Below the pieces are notes generated by a model. It saw only the letters and a list, made by a program, of their open reading frames with translations. It was not told the DNA's origin and searched no databases. Positions 8,865-15,849 of a stretch of 15,849 bases of DNA are shown here, one piece after another. Position 1 is the stretch's first letter. Every line of letters begins with the position of its first letter. The stretch covers positions 1-15,849 of the forward strand of contig CAYWMP010000140.1 of the NCBI GenBank assembly GCA_964459445.1. Direction: 5' to 3'. The translations under genes were made by a program, and so were the position numbers. This stretch comes from CAYWMP01 sp964459445. Its GTDB lineage: Bacteria > Desulfobacterota > DSM-4660 > Desulfatiglandales > HGW-15.

Positions 8865-10337
8865 TCATCCTTCGTTTTTGATTTCCGCCTCCGTTTCTTC
8901 GATAATGGTCCGTATTTCTCGAAGCACCATGTCGGGCAGGGGATCGGGACGGTGGGTTTCAAGGATCCATCGGGCCTTTTCCAGGGCCCTTTCATAGGCG
9001 GTGGTCGCACCGTCGGTCTCCCAATCCTCGCGCGTCCTGCGGTCAATCAGTTCCGGACGTGATTGGCTTCTCATGCCCTCATAGGTATGGTCGTGCATGA
9101 GAAAATCCCCACCCGGACCGATCTCCTTGATCACATCCAAGGCGAGGGTATCGTCGTTGACCGGAATCCCCTCTATCGTATATTTGACCATTCTGGCCAC
9201 TTCGCAATCCAAAATCAATTGACCGTAATCAAAGGTGATGCCACTTTCAAGCATTCCCAGACCGTAAATCATATTGGCACCTGCCAATGCGGGTATCAGT
9301 CCGGTGAGTGTCTTTTCGTGGCCCGCCTGGAAGTCGGATATCTTGGCATCGCCCTACCCACCGGCAGCATAACTCGGAAGGGCATAATGACGAGCCATTC
9401 TCGCGACGGCGCCGCTGATCAGCGAGCATTCGGGGGACCCCACGGCAGCCGCGGCCAACCTCAAGTCCATGGCGGTGGTCGAACTGCCGTAGATCACGGG
9501 TGCTCCCTTTCGCGTGATTTGTGAAAGGGTAATGCCGGACAGAATCTCAGCGTTATGGATGACCAAGGCGCCGGCAAGAGTTACGGGCGCCGTGCCGCCG
9601 GCCATGGCCATGGAAAGGATGTTGCACGCCACATTGTTTCGGGCCGATTCCATAATAATCTCACAGCATTCCCGAATCAGTTTGAGAGGACTTACCGGGC
9701 AGGTGGTAAAGGATACGATGGGGCGTTCCTTAAGCCTATTAAACCCACCCACAATGATCGCCGCCATCTCAAGTATCTTGTTCAGGAGTGTACCGTTACC
9801 GGGTCCAAAGGCGCAGTGTTTAGTTGTATTGGTTAGAAAGGCTTCCGCATTGTGCAGAGGCACGGTGTCCTGGGGAACATCATGGGCCCCAAGGGCCTTC
9901 TCGCAGAAATCCACCTCATCCAGGTAATCGATCACCCTTGCGGTTTCTTCCAAGTCCTTCTTTATGGGGGTTCTGTTTTCTCCCGTATAAAGATCGTTGA
10001 CTTTTACCCCTTCGCTGAAATTGGTAAAATGGACTCGGTTGCTTTCCAATGCCAGATCGTGTTTCGGATCGCGTCCATTGAGGATCACCTTGGATGGAGC
10101 AGAGCGAATCGCCTCTTCCACCAAATAGGAAGGAATCTTTACAATCTTCTTCTGCCGATCCACGCGGGCGCCAGCGCCTTCGAAACGATCGAGGGCATTA
10201 TCGTATTCCACAAAGATACCGGTTTGTTCCAAGAGTTCGATGGTCCCGAGGTGGATCTGATTGATTTCATCCTGGGTAAGGATGTTGAGGCTCAATCCTC
10301 CGCTAACGTCTTTTCCCGCATGCAAATTTCGTTTCAT
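8865..10337 (-). CDS. mttB: Trimethylamine:corrinoid methyltransferase with in-frame amber codon (pyrrolysine)
   Basis: Catalyses transfer of a methyl group from trimethylamine to its cognate corrinoid protein (MttC) in the cytoplasm. The reading frame is open from ATG at 10337 to TGA at 8865-8867, except for one TAG at 9354-9356 (codon 328). On both sides the translation is continuous MttB: YALPSYAAGG, then amber, then GDAKISDFQAGHEKTLTG, followed by ALAGANMIYGLGMLESG. This is the place where Methanosarcina MttB carries pyrrolysine (about residue 334 of ~495). Read through, the product is 490 residues, the normal family length. Stopped at the amber it would lose its C-terminal third. A GAGG ribosome site (complement of 10348-10351) precedes the start with 10 bases of spacing. 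No mttC or pyl gene is in the window, so these must lie elsewhere. A sequencing error or a true nonsense mutation is unlikely given the exact position. Confidence 0.93.
9354..9356 (-). other. In-frame TAG decoded as pyrrolysine (Pyl328) in mttB
   Basis: The + strand reads CTA, so the gene strand reads TAG. The codon sits between AAGG and GDAK in the conserved active-site segment of MttB. It is the only interruption of the gene, and the downstream frame is unchanged for a further 162 codons. Annotation programs that treat TAG as stop would split the gene into a 327-residue piece and a fragment starting near 9287. Confidence 0.92.
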
Positions 10338-10415
10338 AAGCCAGATACCTCAGCCGATTATATTCGTTTTCGCCTGATCATCTTGTCCTGCCCTTAGAAG
10401 GAACGCAAGGAGTTT

Positions 10416-10555
10416 TATTCGCCTTCGCCAGAATACCCTGTAGCTTGCTACAGGGATGAATGGCGTGGCGAACCGCGCCGTAGCTCAACGAGCGAAGGCG
10501 GGTCTGCTTCGGTGCAATTCCGCTCTGATACCCCGCAGCTTGCTGCGGGGAGCTT
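10416..10555. repeat. REP/BIME-like palindromic element
   Basis: Two near-identical hairpins, CCCTGTAGC-TT-GCTACAGGG (10436-10455) and CCCCGCAGC-TT-GCTGCGGGG (10531-10550), are both preceded by ATA and stand about 95 bases apart. They differ by paired, compensating substitutions. CGCCTTCGC (10420-10428) can pair with GCGAAGGCG (10492-10500) to enclose the first. The layout is that of REP doublets mobilised by REP-associated tyrosine transposases, though no such transposase is in the window. The second hairpin starts 4 bases after the stop of the cyclase/AAA gene on the - strand and could stabilise or end that transcript before mttB. Confidence 0.65.
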
Positions 10556-13500
10556 CATTTCGGCTCAACACCAAGTTTCGCTAAGATATTTTCCGATCGA
10601 GTCTGATGGCCGGTATTGCCCATCCGCTTTCCCATCTCCTGATGAGTCTTCCCCAATTCGTAACGTGTTCCCATTTCTTCCGAAGTGGAAAGACTTCTTT
10701 CCCACCAAGTCTCGGCCAACCCGGACCTTCCTTTCAACCACTCATATCGTCCTCTGAGCCTCTGAGCCTCAGACAAGCCAAAGCGATACGTATTGCTGTG
10801 CTTAATGGCAGCCTGGCAGGCCTTCTTTGCCAGTTTAAGGCGCTTTCCCTTTTCCCCATTTCCGCCATTCTCAGCAGCCCACAGATGAACCCTCGCCCAT
10901 CCGTTTAACAACAAAGTGAGGGCGGGCGGTTTTCTTTCGTTATATTTATCTCTGATCTCTTGGCTTTCTTCCATTGCGGCCAAGGCCCCATCCAGGTCAC
11001 CGTTGCGGAGATAGCACTTACTAAGCAGGCTGCCCATTTCTATGCAGATCATGTGATCCGGAACAGCCTTAGCAATTTCCATATTCTTTGTCAGGGTGGC
11101 GATCGCCTGTTCCATTTTCCCCATTCGTTCCTGTGCAAATCCCTTTGCAAACAATCCCCAGGATTCGACTTGGAGGTCGGCGCAATCATAGCCACATCGA
11201 GCGAGTTCCTGGCCGTAGGAAAGGGCATCGGAAAACTCGCCTCTATAGATTTGCGGTCGAGCCACGGTATGGAATAAAGCCGATCCCCAACCACGAATAA
11301 AGCCGGCTTCATTGTAAGCCTCTACTGCGAGCTGGCCATATTCTTTTGCACTGTCCAGTTTGCCCTGAAAGAGTTCATGTAATGCCATAATGTGATTGGC
11401 ATCACCTGTAACCCTAGGATGATCCAACTTATTTAGCAGAACCAAAGCACGCTGGTGATATGACCCGGCAATCCGAAAGTTCGGCATAAAGTCAAATATC
11501 AAACCTAACCCCGTATACCCAAGAACGGCTTCTAGGGCATACCCTTCGCGTTCACAAAAATTCAAATACCTCAGCGCAGACAACAAATACCGTTCTAGGT
11601 CGGAGAACACCGTGATCCATCCCATAGACCCATAGATGCCCGCGATTTCTTTTACTTCAGGGCTTACATGCTCGCTCATTGGTTTGAGGAAAATGCCGGG
11701 AAAGATGCGATAACAGAGCTGCTTAAAGGCTTCGATGAGAATTAAGGAACGCACTCCCAATTTCGATTTCGGCAGTCTTTCACCCAAATAGGTTAGTGCT
11801 CGTTCGAAGTACGCAAGTGCCTGTTCATGTTCGCCTCGACGAAAAAAGGCATCGCCCATTTTCCGTTCAAGCGATGCACGCTGAAATGAATCCCACTTGT
11901 CGCCAAAGGCCCGCTCATAGGCCGCCACTGCATGCTCATAATGGGATAATGCCTCGGCATCTGCGGCGATTTTTCCTGCCTGGTCCCCTGCCTTCAGGAG
12001 AAAGTGCTGCGCCTTTTCCCATACCTCAGCGTTTGTGTAGTGATAGGCCAGCAAACCATAAATTTCCTCAAGGCGGTCAGCGAAAAGCTCTTCTAAACAT
12101 TTGCCCACTCTTGCATGCAATTCGCGCCGTTTTTGCAAAAGGATGCTTTCATAGACCGCTTCTTGGGCAAGCGCATGTTTGAAAATATACTCCAATTCCG
12201 GCAGCAGTTGTTTTTCCTTGACCAACTCGACGGCCATCAGTTCATTAAGGTGATTATCCAATTCATGAACCGTCTCCGTGACCGCACGGAGCACACGATA
12301 GAGGAAACTCTGGCCAATGACGGCCGCTGTGCGCAGCGTATGCTTGATACGTTCTTCCAAACTGTCGACACGCGCCATGATTATTCCCTGGATCGTGTCG
12401 GGAATGCTTATGCTCGCAATCTCAGAAGTTGCCTGCCATTGTGCGGTTGCTGATTCACGAACCACAGCACCGGAAGCAACCAGAGATCGTATAATCTCTT
12501 CGAGAAAGAATGGGTTGCCATCTGCCCTGCTCAAAATCGTCTCTTGAATCCGCGAAGGCATATTCTCTATCTTGAGCAGGTTGGCTACCAATTGGGTGCT
12601 GTTGGATCGGGATAGGGGTGAAAGGGAGATCTCAGTGTAATGGTCTGGATAGTTCTTAGAGGCAAACTCCAGCAGTTGAGCAGCAAAGGTATCGGAATAT
12701 GGCCGAGTGACATAACAAATCAGAAGGGGCGTATGTTCAATCAATGGCGTGATATGCTCGATCAGGCGTTTTGAAGACTCATCGACCTGGTGTAAATCCT
12801 CAAACACAATCAAAAGGGGGTGGGAAAGTGCGAGTTGCTCAAAGAAACGGCGTGATGCCAGAAACACTTGCCGACCCATGGCTTCGCCATCCAGATATTT
12901 AATGCGCTCAGCATATTCGCCCTTGGCCTCCAATGAGAGGACGCTTGCCAAATAGGGCAAGATCTCGGCGCTTTGTTCTGGGAAGAGCTCTCGAATCCGG
13001 GATTCCAATTTTCTCCATGCCACTTCTTCTGTGTCATCATCGATAAAGCCGGCTATTTGCCGGAGAATGCCTTGAAAGGGTAAATAGCTTATCGTCTGGC
13101 CAAAGGAGAGGGTGTGGGCCTCCAGCCAGAATAGGCGATCAGCCGGGATTCCTTCATGAATTTCAGCTATCAATCTGGATTTCCCTAACCCCGCCTCTCC
13201 AACGATTGAAATAATACCGCCTTGCCCGGTTATTAAACGGTCTACACAATCATTAAAGGCTTGGACCTCGGCTTCCCGACCAACGAAGGGCGCAGCAATC
13301 TCCTGAGCTGCGAATCCATCATCGAAGGTCGGTTTAGTCTTCACCCTATCCAGGCGATAAACCTGTACCGGATCGGTTTTCCCCTTCACCGGTATGGGAT
13401 TCAGCGTTTCGAATCCGAACAATTGCGCGGTCAAACGGTACGTATCCTGCCCGACAAGAATCTCTCCTTTTTCAGATGCATCCTCCAGTCTTGCTGCCAC

Positions 13501-14040
13501 GTTCACTGCATCCCCCATCACGCCGTACTGCTGATGGCCGCGAATGCCGATTCCCCCGGCAACCACCCTTCCCGTATTAATGCCGATGTGCATCCCTAAA
13601 GCAGTGTTTCTATCGCTGTTAAACTCCATGAGCGCGTCCATCATATCCAAAGCAGCTCGCAGTGCCCTTTCAGGGTCGTTTTCGTGGGCAAGGGGTGCGC
13701 CAAAGATGGCCATGATCGCATCACCAATAAATTTCTCTACTGTTCCACCGTATCTTTCAATGACCAGGACCAATCGTTCGAAACAGGAGTTTATGATGTC
13801 GCGAACGCCTTCCGGGTCCATGGACTCTGACATGGCCGTGAACCCCGCGATGTCTGCAAACATCACGGTAACCATTTTGCGTTCACCTTCAAAGGCCACG
13901 GAACCCTGTTCGTCCAAGCCCATTTCAGCCAACCTCTGGCGCAACCCCTCAATAGCCGGATCCACGGCCGAGTCTCCCAGGGTTCCTCGCTGGTCTTCTA
14001 GCGTCTCAATCGCCTGTTCAATTTTTTTTCGATCTTTCAT
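10555..14040 (-). CDS. Adenylate cyclase / AAA+ ATPase / TPR signalling protein
   Basis: Large multidomain cytoplasmic signalling protein of 1161 residues. After a short helical N-terminus (~1-45) comes a class III cyclase domain (~52-232) with every expected residue: metal ligands D63 (FADIAGFT) and D107 (KFIGDAIMA), base-selecting K103 and D177 (GDAVN), and N180 and R184. ATP is therefore the likely substrate and cAMP the product. An AAA/STAND-type ATPase follows, with Walker A GEAGLGKS at 281-288 and Walker B LLIVFED ending at D415. The C-terminal half (~640-1120) is helical, with TPR-like repeats (for example EHEQALAYFERALTYLGERL), and probably binds a partner. This architecture is common in bacteria, but its stimulus is usually unknown. 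The ATG at 14040 has no clear Shine-Dalgarno, and an in-frame TGA lies just upstream, so the start cannot be earlier. It is 62 bases downstream of the zinc-ribbon gene and may be translated from the same mRNA. Confidence 0.93.
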   Translation of the reverse strand: MKDRKKIEQAIETLEDQRGTLGDSAVDPAIEGLRQRLAEMGLDEQGSVAFEGERKMVTVMFADIAGFTAMSESMDPEGVRDIINSCFERLVLVIERYGGTVEKFIGDAIMAIFGAPLAHENDPERALRAALDMMDALMEFNSDRNTALGMHIGINTGRVVAGGIGIRGHQQYGVMGDAVNVAARLEDASEKGEILVGQDTYRLTAQLFGFETLNPIPVKGKTDPVQVYRLDRVKTKPTFDDGFAAQEIAAPFVGREAEVQAFNDCVDRLITGQGGIISIVGEAGLGKSRLIAEIHEGIPADRLFWLEAHTLSFGQTISYLPFQGILRQIAGFIDDDTEEVAWRKLESRIRELFPEQSAEILPYLASVLSLEAKGEYAERIKYLDGEAMGRQVFLASRRFFEQLALSHPLLIVFEDLHQVDESSKRLIEHITPLIEHTPLLICYVTRPYSDTFAAQLLEFASKNYPDHYTEISLSPLSRSNSTQLVANLLKIENMPSRIQETILSRADGNPFFLEEIIRSLVASGAVVRESATAQWQATSEIASISIPDTIQGIIMARVDSLEERIKHTLRTAAVIGQSFLYRVLRAVTETVHELDNHLNELMAVELVKEKQLLPELEYIFKHALAQEAVYESILLQKRRELHARVGKCLEELFADRLEEIYGLLAYHYTNAEVWEKAQHFLLKAGDQAGKIAADAEALSHYEHAVAAYERAFGDKWDSFQRASLERKMGDAFFRRGEHEQALAYFERALTYLGERLPKSKLGVRSLILIEAFKQLCYRIFPGIFLKPMSEHVSPEVKEIAGIYGSMGWITVFSDLERYLLSALRYLNFCEREGYALEAVLGYTGLGLIFDFMPNFRIAGSYHQRALVLLNKLDHPRVTGDANHIMALHELFQGKLDSAKEYGQLAVEAYNEAGFIRGWGSALFHTVARPQIYRGEFSDALSYGQELARCGYDCADLQVESWGLFAKGFAQERMGKMEQAIATLTKNMEIAKAVPDHMICIEMGSLLSKCYLRNGDLDGALAAMEESQEIRDKYNERKPPALTLLLNGWARVHLWAAENGGNGEKGKRLKLAKKACQAAIKHSNTYRFGLSEAQRLRGRYEWLKGRSGLAETWWERSLSTSEEMGTRYELGKTHQEMGKRMGNTGHQTRSENILAKLGVEPK

Positions 14041-14102
14041 GGCATTTCAGAATGCTGCATTAATCTTCTCTTACAGGCTGGAGAAAAATGCTCATCTTCC
14101 CG

Positions 14103-14273
14103 TTATGCGGTGAAACCTATGTCAAAGACATCATGACATGCAGGACAGATAAAGAGCCATTTTGTAGTATCCCCATCATTTTTGAACATGGAATGAAAAC
14201 CATCCTCATAACCGCAGGTCGGGCATACCTTAAATTCTTCTTTCATATCAACGCTCTTGATTTCGTAAGCCAT
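14103..14273 (-). CDS. Small zinc-ribbon protein
   Basis: A 56-residue gene read on the - strand from ATG at 14273 to TAA at 14103-14105. The product has two Cys pairs, CPTC at residues 17-20 and CPAC at 43-46, plus His47, which form a plausible four-Cys zinc ribbon. Around them are MAYEIKSVDMKEEFKV at the N-terminus, the acidic/aromatic GYEDGFH, and HDVFDIGFTA at the C-terminus. A good ribosome site, AAAGGA (complement of 14282-14287), lies 8 bases before the start. Spacing of the Cys pairs and a good SD argue that it is real although short. It immediately precedes the cyclase/AAA gene, and since many such cyclases carry an N-terminal zinc ribbon that this one lacks, a functional pairing is conceivable. 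That last point is speculation. Its biochemical role is unknown. Confidence 0.8.
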   Translation of the reverse strand: MAYEIKSVDMKEEFKVCPTCGYEDGFHSMFKNDGDTTKWLFICPACHDVFDIGFTA

Positions 14274-14309
14274 CGCATCATTCCTTTCAAATCTTAAAAT
14301 AGGTTTAGC

Positions 14310-14337
14310 GGTTCAACGTTCCCGGTTCTAGGTTGAA
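14310..14337 (-). repeat. Heptamer tandem array (inverted partner of 14491-14518)
   Basis: Four 7-base units on the + strand: GGTTCAA, CGTTCCC, GGTTCTA, GGTTGAA. On the - strand they read as variants of TTGAACC. It forms one side of an inverted pair of arrays flanking 153 bases without a recognisable gene, upstream of the zinc-ribbon gene. Confidence 0.65.
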
Positions 14338-14490
14338 AAGCACTAACTGGATCATATCTAAAGAATGAAGCCTCATAGGGGCGACACATAGATTTTACCC
14401 AATTGGTGAAAAGGGCCAGTTTGCTAGGGGTAAGGCGGACTAATCTGTGTATTGTTTCATAGAGCTTGAGATGTCGATTCAGACAAACCT

Positions 14491-14518
14491 TTGAACCTTG
14501 AACCCTGAACTTTGAACC
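14491..14518 (+). repeat. Heptamer tandem array TTGAACC x4
   Basis: Units TTGAACC, TTGAACC, CTGAACT, TTGAACC in direct tandem, just downstream of the yfbR stop on the - strand. An ORF of 83 codons that spans 14294-14545 on the - strand merely translates these repeats and is not a gene. Confidence 0.75.
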
Positions 14519-14531
14519 AATTAGTTCAGGC

Positions 14532-15110
14532 CTAACCCAATTCATCCAGGGTCAAGCGGGAACTAGGGACAAAGGCTTCCATAAAGTATTTGACCTCCGA
14601 AAGATCGATTTCTTCGACAGTCGCCCGAAGAGATTGTTCCGCTTTGGAGAACTCTCGGTTACCGGCCGCCGTTTCTTCAAGACACTTCATATATGCGCTG
14701 AGTTTGTCTGCTGCCTTAACGATTTCTATATAGGGTTGGTCTGATTGGTTGTTGATGAGGACCTCACGATAATCATCCTTTAGTTCGTCCGGGACCATTG
14801 AGAGTAATCTCTTGGCTGCGGATGTTTCTATGTCGTGATAGGCCCGATTGATATCGGGATTGAAATATTTTATCGGCGCTGGAAGGTCGCCGGTGATGAC
14901 TTCGCTTGCGTCGTGGTACAGGGCCAAGACTGCAACTTTATTTGGATCTATGGATCCCCCGAACATTCTGTTCTTGATTATCGCAAGTGCGTGGGCGATT
15001 AATGCAACTCTCAAACTGTGTTCCTGGACATTCTCGGGATAAGTATTGTGCATTAGCCCCCATCTCTTGATGAATTTCATTCTGGTGAAATATGCGAATA
15101 AATGGCTCAT
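14532..15110 (-). CDS. yfbR: 5'-deoxynucleotidase, HD domain (YfbR)
   Basis: Metal-dependent HD-domain phosphohydrolase that removes phosphate from deoxyribonucleoside 5'-monophosphates in the cytoplasm, a nucleotide-pool housekeeping role. The 192-residue product aligns along its whole length with E. coli YfbR (199 aa) as recalled, with a constant offset of two. R16 and W17 match the deoxyribose-selecting R18/W19. H31, H66, D67, E70, D75 and D135 match the metal and catalytic set (ENVQEHS, YHDASEVITGDLP, KAADKLSAY). The C-terminal YFMEAFVPSSRLTLDELG is also typical. The frame is open to 15191, but homology and a GGAG site (complement of 15118-15121) 7 bases upstream fix the start at 15110. 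The stop is TAG, with TGA one codon later. The heptamer array at 14491-14518 follows. Confidence 0.95.
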   Translation of the reverse strand: MSHLFAYFTRMKFIKRWGLMHNTYPENVQEHSLRVALIAHALAIIKNRMFGGSIDPNKVAVLALYHDASEVITGDLPAPIKYFNPDINRAYHDIETSAAKRLLSMVPDELKDDYREVLINNQSDQPYIEIVKAADKLSAYMKCLEETAAGNREFSKAEQSLRATVEEIDLSEVKYFMEAFVPSSRLTLDELG

Positions 15111-15532
15111 AGGTTGGCTCCGATCTTTGGGGCTTCGCCCCAATTGGAATACTGGAATGATGGAATAATGTGTTTTGGGAAGATGGGACATTGGTTCATT
15201 TCATGTACGAGGCAAAAACATCGAGCCTCTAAAACCCCTTTAGTTAGGGCATGTTGTAGAAATTCCGAGACGTTAAATTTGAAATGCAGATTTGGCTTGA
15301 TCCAAAGAAATTGGATTTTACAGACTCTGCAAGTAGAAAGCAGATTAAGGCAGGAGTCAAGAGGGTTTTGAAGGGATAGTGCATAGGCCGTTGATTGCTC
15401 AAAAATTTCCGAATTAGATGGTTGATTTGGGTTAATAGAGGTGACTTAAAGAAAAGGATAGTTTTGAAATGGAATAGGTGGGCCAAAAGGCAGTTCTTAA
15501 TAGCGGTTGCCGGGAACTCTGTTTTCCTAATC
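15111..15532. other. Non-coding region upstream of yfbR
   Basis: It holds the yfbR ribosome site, a perfect hairpin TTGGGGC-TTC-GCCCCAA at 15127-15143, and a short tandem repeat at 15145-15168 (TGGAATAC, TGGAATGA, TGGAATAA). From about 15190 to 15532 it is AT-rich, with no protein that I recognise. A - strand frame over 15244-15486 has no ribosome site or recognisable motif and is not called. Confidence 0.5.
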
Positions 15533-15664
15533 CTATGTCCAGGAGAAAAAGCGAAATAAATAGCTGATTATAAGCACAGTGAGGAGCAGCAAAAGGATTC
15601 CTCTCCACAAGCGCTTTACATTCAAATCCTTCCCATTTTCTTCGGCTGTGTTTTGCTGGATCAT
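15533..15664 (-). CDS. Hypothetical small membrane protein
   Basis: Not recognised as a member of any family. Read from ATG at 15664, it gives 43 residues: a polar N-terminus (MIQQNTAEENGKDLNVKR), then one hydrophobic stretch GILLLLLTVLIISYLF (about residues 23-38), ending in RFFSWT. That is the shape of a single-span inner-membrane peptide with basic residues before the span. AAAGG (complement of 15673-15677) lies 8 bases upstream and supports this start. The same frame is open back to 15796, but that extension runs through repeat-like intergenic sequence and looks non-coding. It could be a chance frame; the ribosome site and the clear membrane span are the only support. Confidence 0.45.
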   Translation of the reverse strand: MIQQNTAEENGKDLNVKRLWRGILLLLLTVLIISYLFRFFSWT

Positions 15665-15849
15665 GTTTTTCACCTTTGAGACCTTTGCAAAACGCCCCCT
15701 TTTTCCCAATCTTCCGTCTTCGCTAACCAGCCGTCGCTGAAGCTTTGGCGCGGCAAGAGCTACGACGGGACAAGCTGCTTCAGACTCGGATTTCAATCCT
15801 CAAAATACTTCGAGTATTCCTGTGGCTAAAATCCTTGTCTTCGTTGACC
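15665..15849. repeat. Repeat-like intergenic sequence at the right edge
   Basis: Shows features of dispersed intergenic repeats: a perfect palindrome AATACT-TCG-AGTATT at 15804-15818, repeated CTTCG-containing words (CGTCTTCGCT, TTGTCTTCGTTG), and a GAAGCTTTGGCG segment near 15738-15751. There is no convincing gene. The element probably continues past the window. Confidence 0.4.

Noticed and set aside
9354..10337. Reading the mttB region as a nonsense-broken pseudogene
   Set aside because: The single TAG sits exactly at the pyrrolysine position and the sequence after it is fully conserved, so decoding rather than decay is the better explanation.
14294..14545. 83-codon - strand ORF between yfbR and the zinc-ribbon gene
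   Set aside because: It translates the TTGAACC heptamer arrays (GSKFRVQGSK-type product) and has no ribosome site or family resemblance.
15215..15250. Possible tRNA-Pyl-like CTCTAAA word near 15221
   Set aside because: The CTCTAAA anticodon-loop-like string has no matching acceptor or T-arm sequence around it.
15244..15486. 80-codon - strand ORF in the AT-rich region upstream of yfbR
   Set aside because: No ribosome site or family resemblance; its hydrophobic look is expected from AT-rich non-coding DNA.

Overview
The window looks like a chromosomal segment of a Desulfobacterales-type sulfate-reducing deltaproteobacterium (Desulfobacterota). That placement is inferred from three things: an amber-interrupted, pyrrolysine-type trimethylamine methyltransferase, a set of glycerol genes, and intergenic sequence full of structured elements and short tandem repeats. 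No rRNA, tRNA, CRISPR array, insertion sequence or phage gene was seen.

Left part, + strand (1-5740): a glycerol module. It starts with a secreted solute-binding protein of a glycerol-type ABC importer (GlpV-like). A strong intrinsic terminator follows, then glpD (FAD glycerol-3-phosphate dehydrogenase) and glpK (glycerol kinase). The ABC permease and ATPase genes probably lie just left of the window. Together these genes would import glycerol, phosphorylate it and oxidise it to dihydroxyacetone phosphate with electrons passed to quinone. The gaps before glpD and before glpK each hold a copy of the same ~140-nt hairpin-forming element.

Middle, + strand (5741-8717): an AT-rich leader with a near-perfect sigma-54 promoter, a response regulator fused to a class III nucleotide cyclase, and a non-pyrrolysine MttB-family (COG5598) methyltransferase.

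Right part, - strand (read from 15664 down to 8865): a possible 43-residue membrane protein, yfbR (5'-deoxynucleotidase), a 56-residue zinc-ribbon protein, a 1161-residue adenylate cyclase/AAA+/TPR signalling protein, and mttB. The mttB gene is one 490-codon gene read through an in-frame TAG at codon 328. It looks like two separate ORFs unless TAG is decoded as pyrrolysine. It converges on the non-pyrrolysine paralogue.

The main points of interest are the pyrrolysine mttB beside genes that use TAG as an ordinary stop, the paired structured elements in front of glpD and glpK, the sigma-54 promoter with its long leader, and inverted heptamer-repeat arrays beside the zinc-ribbon gene.
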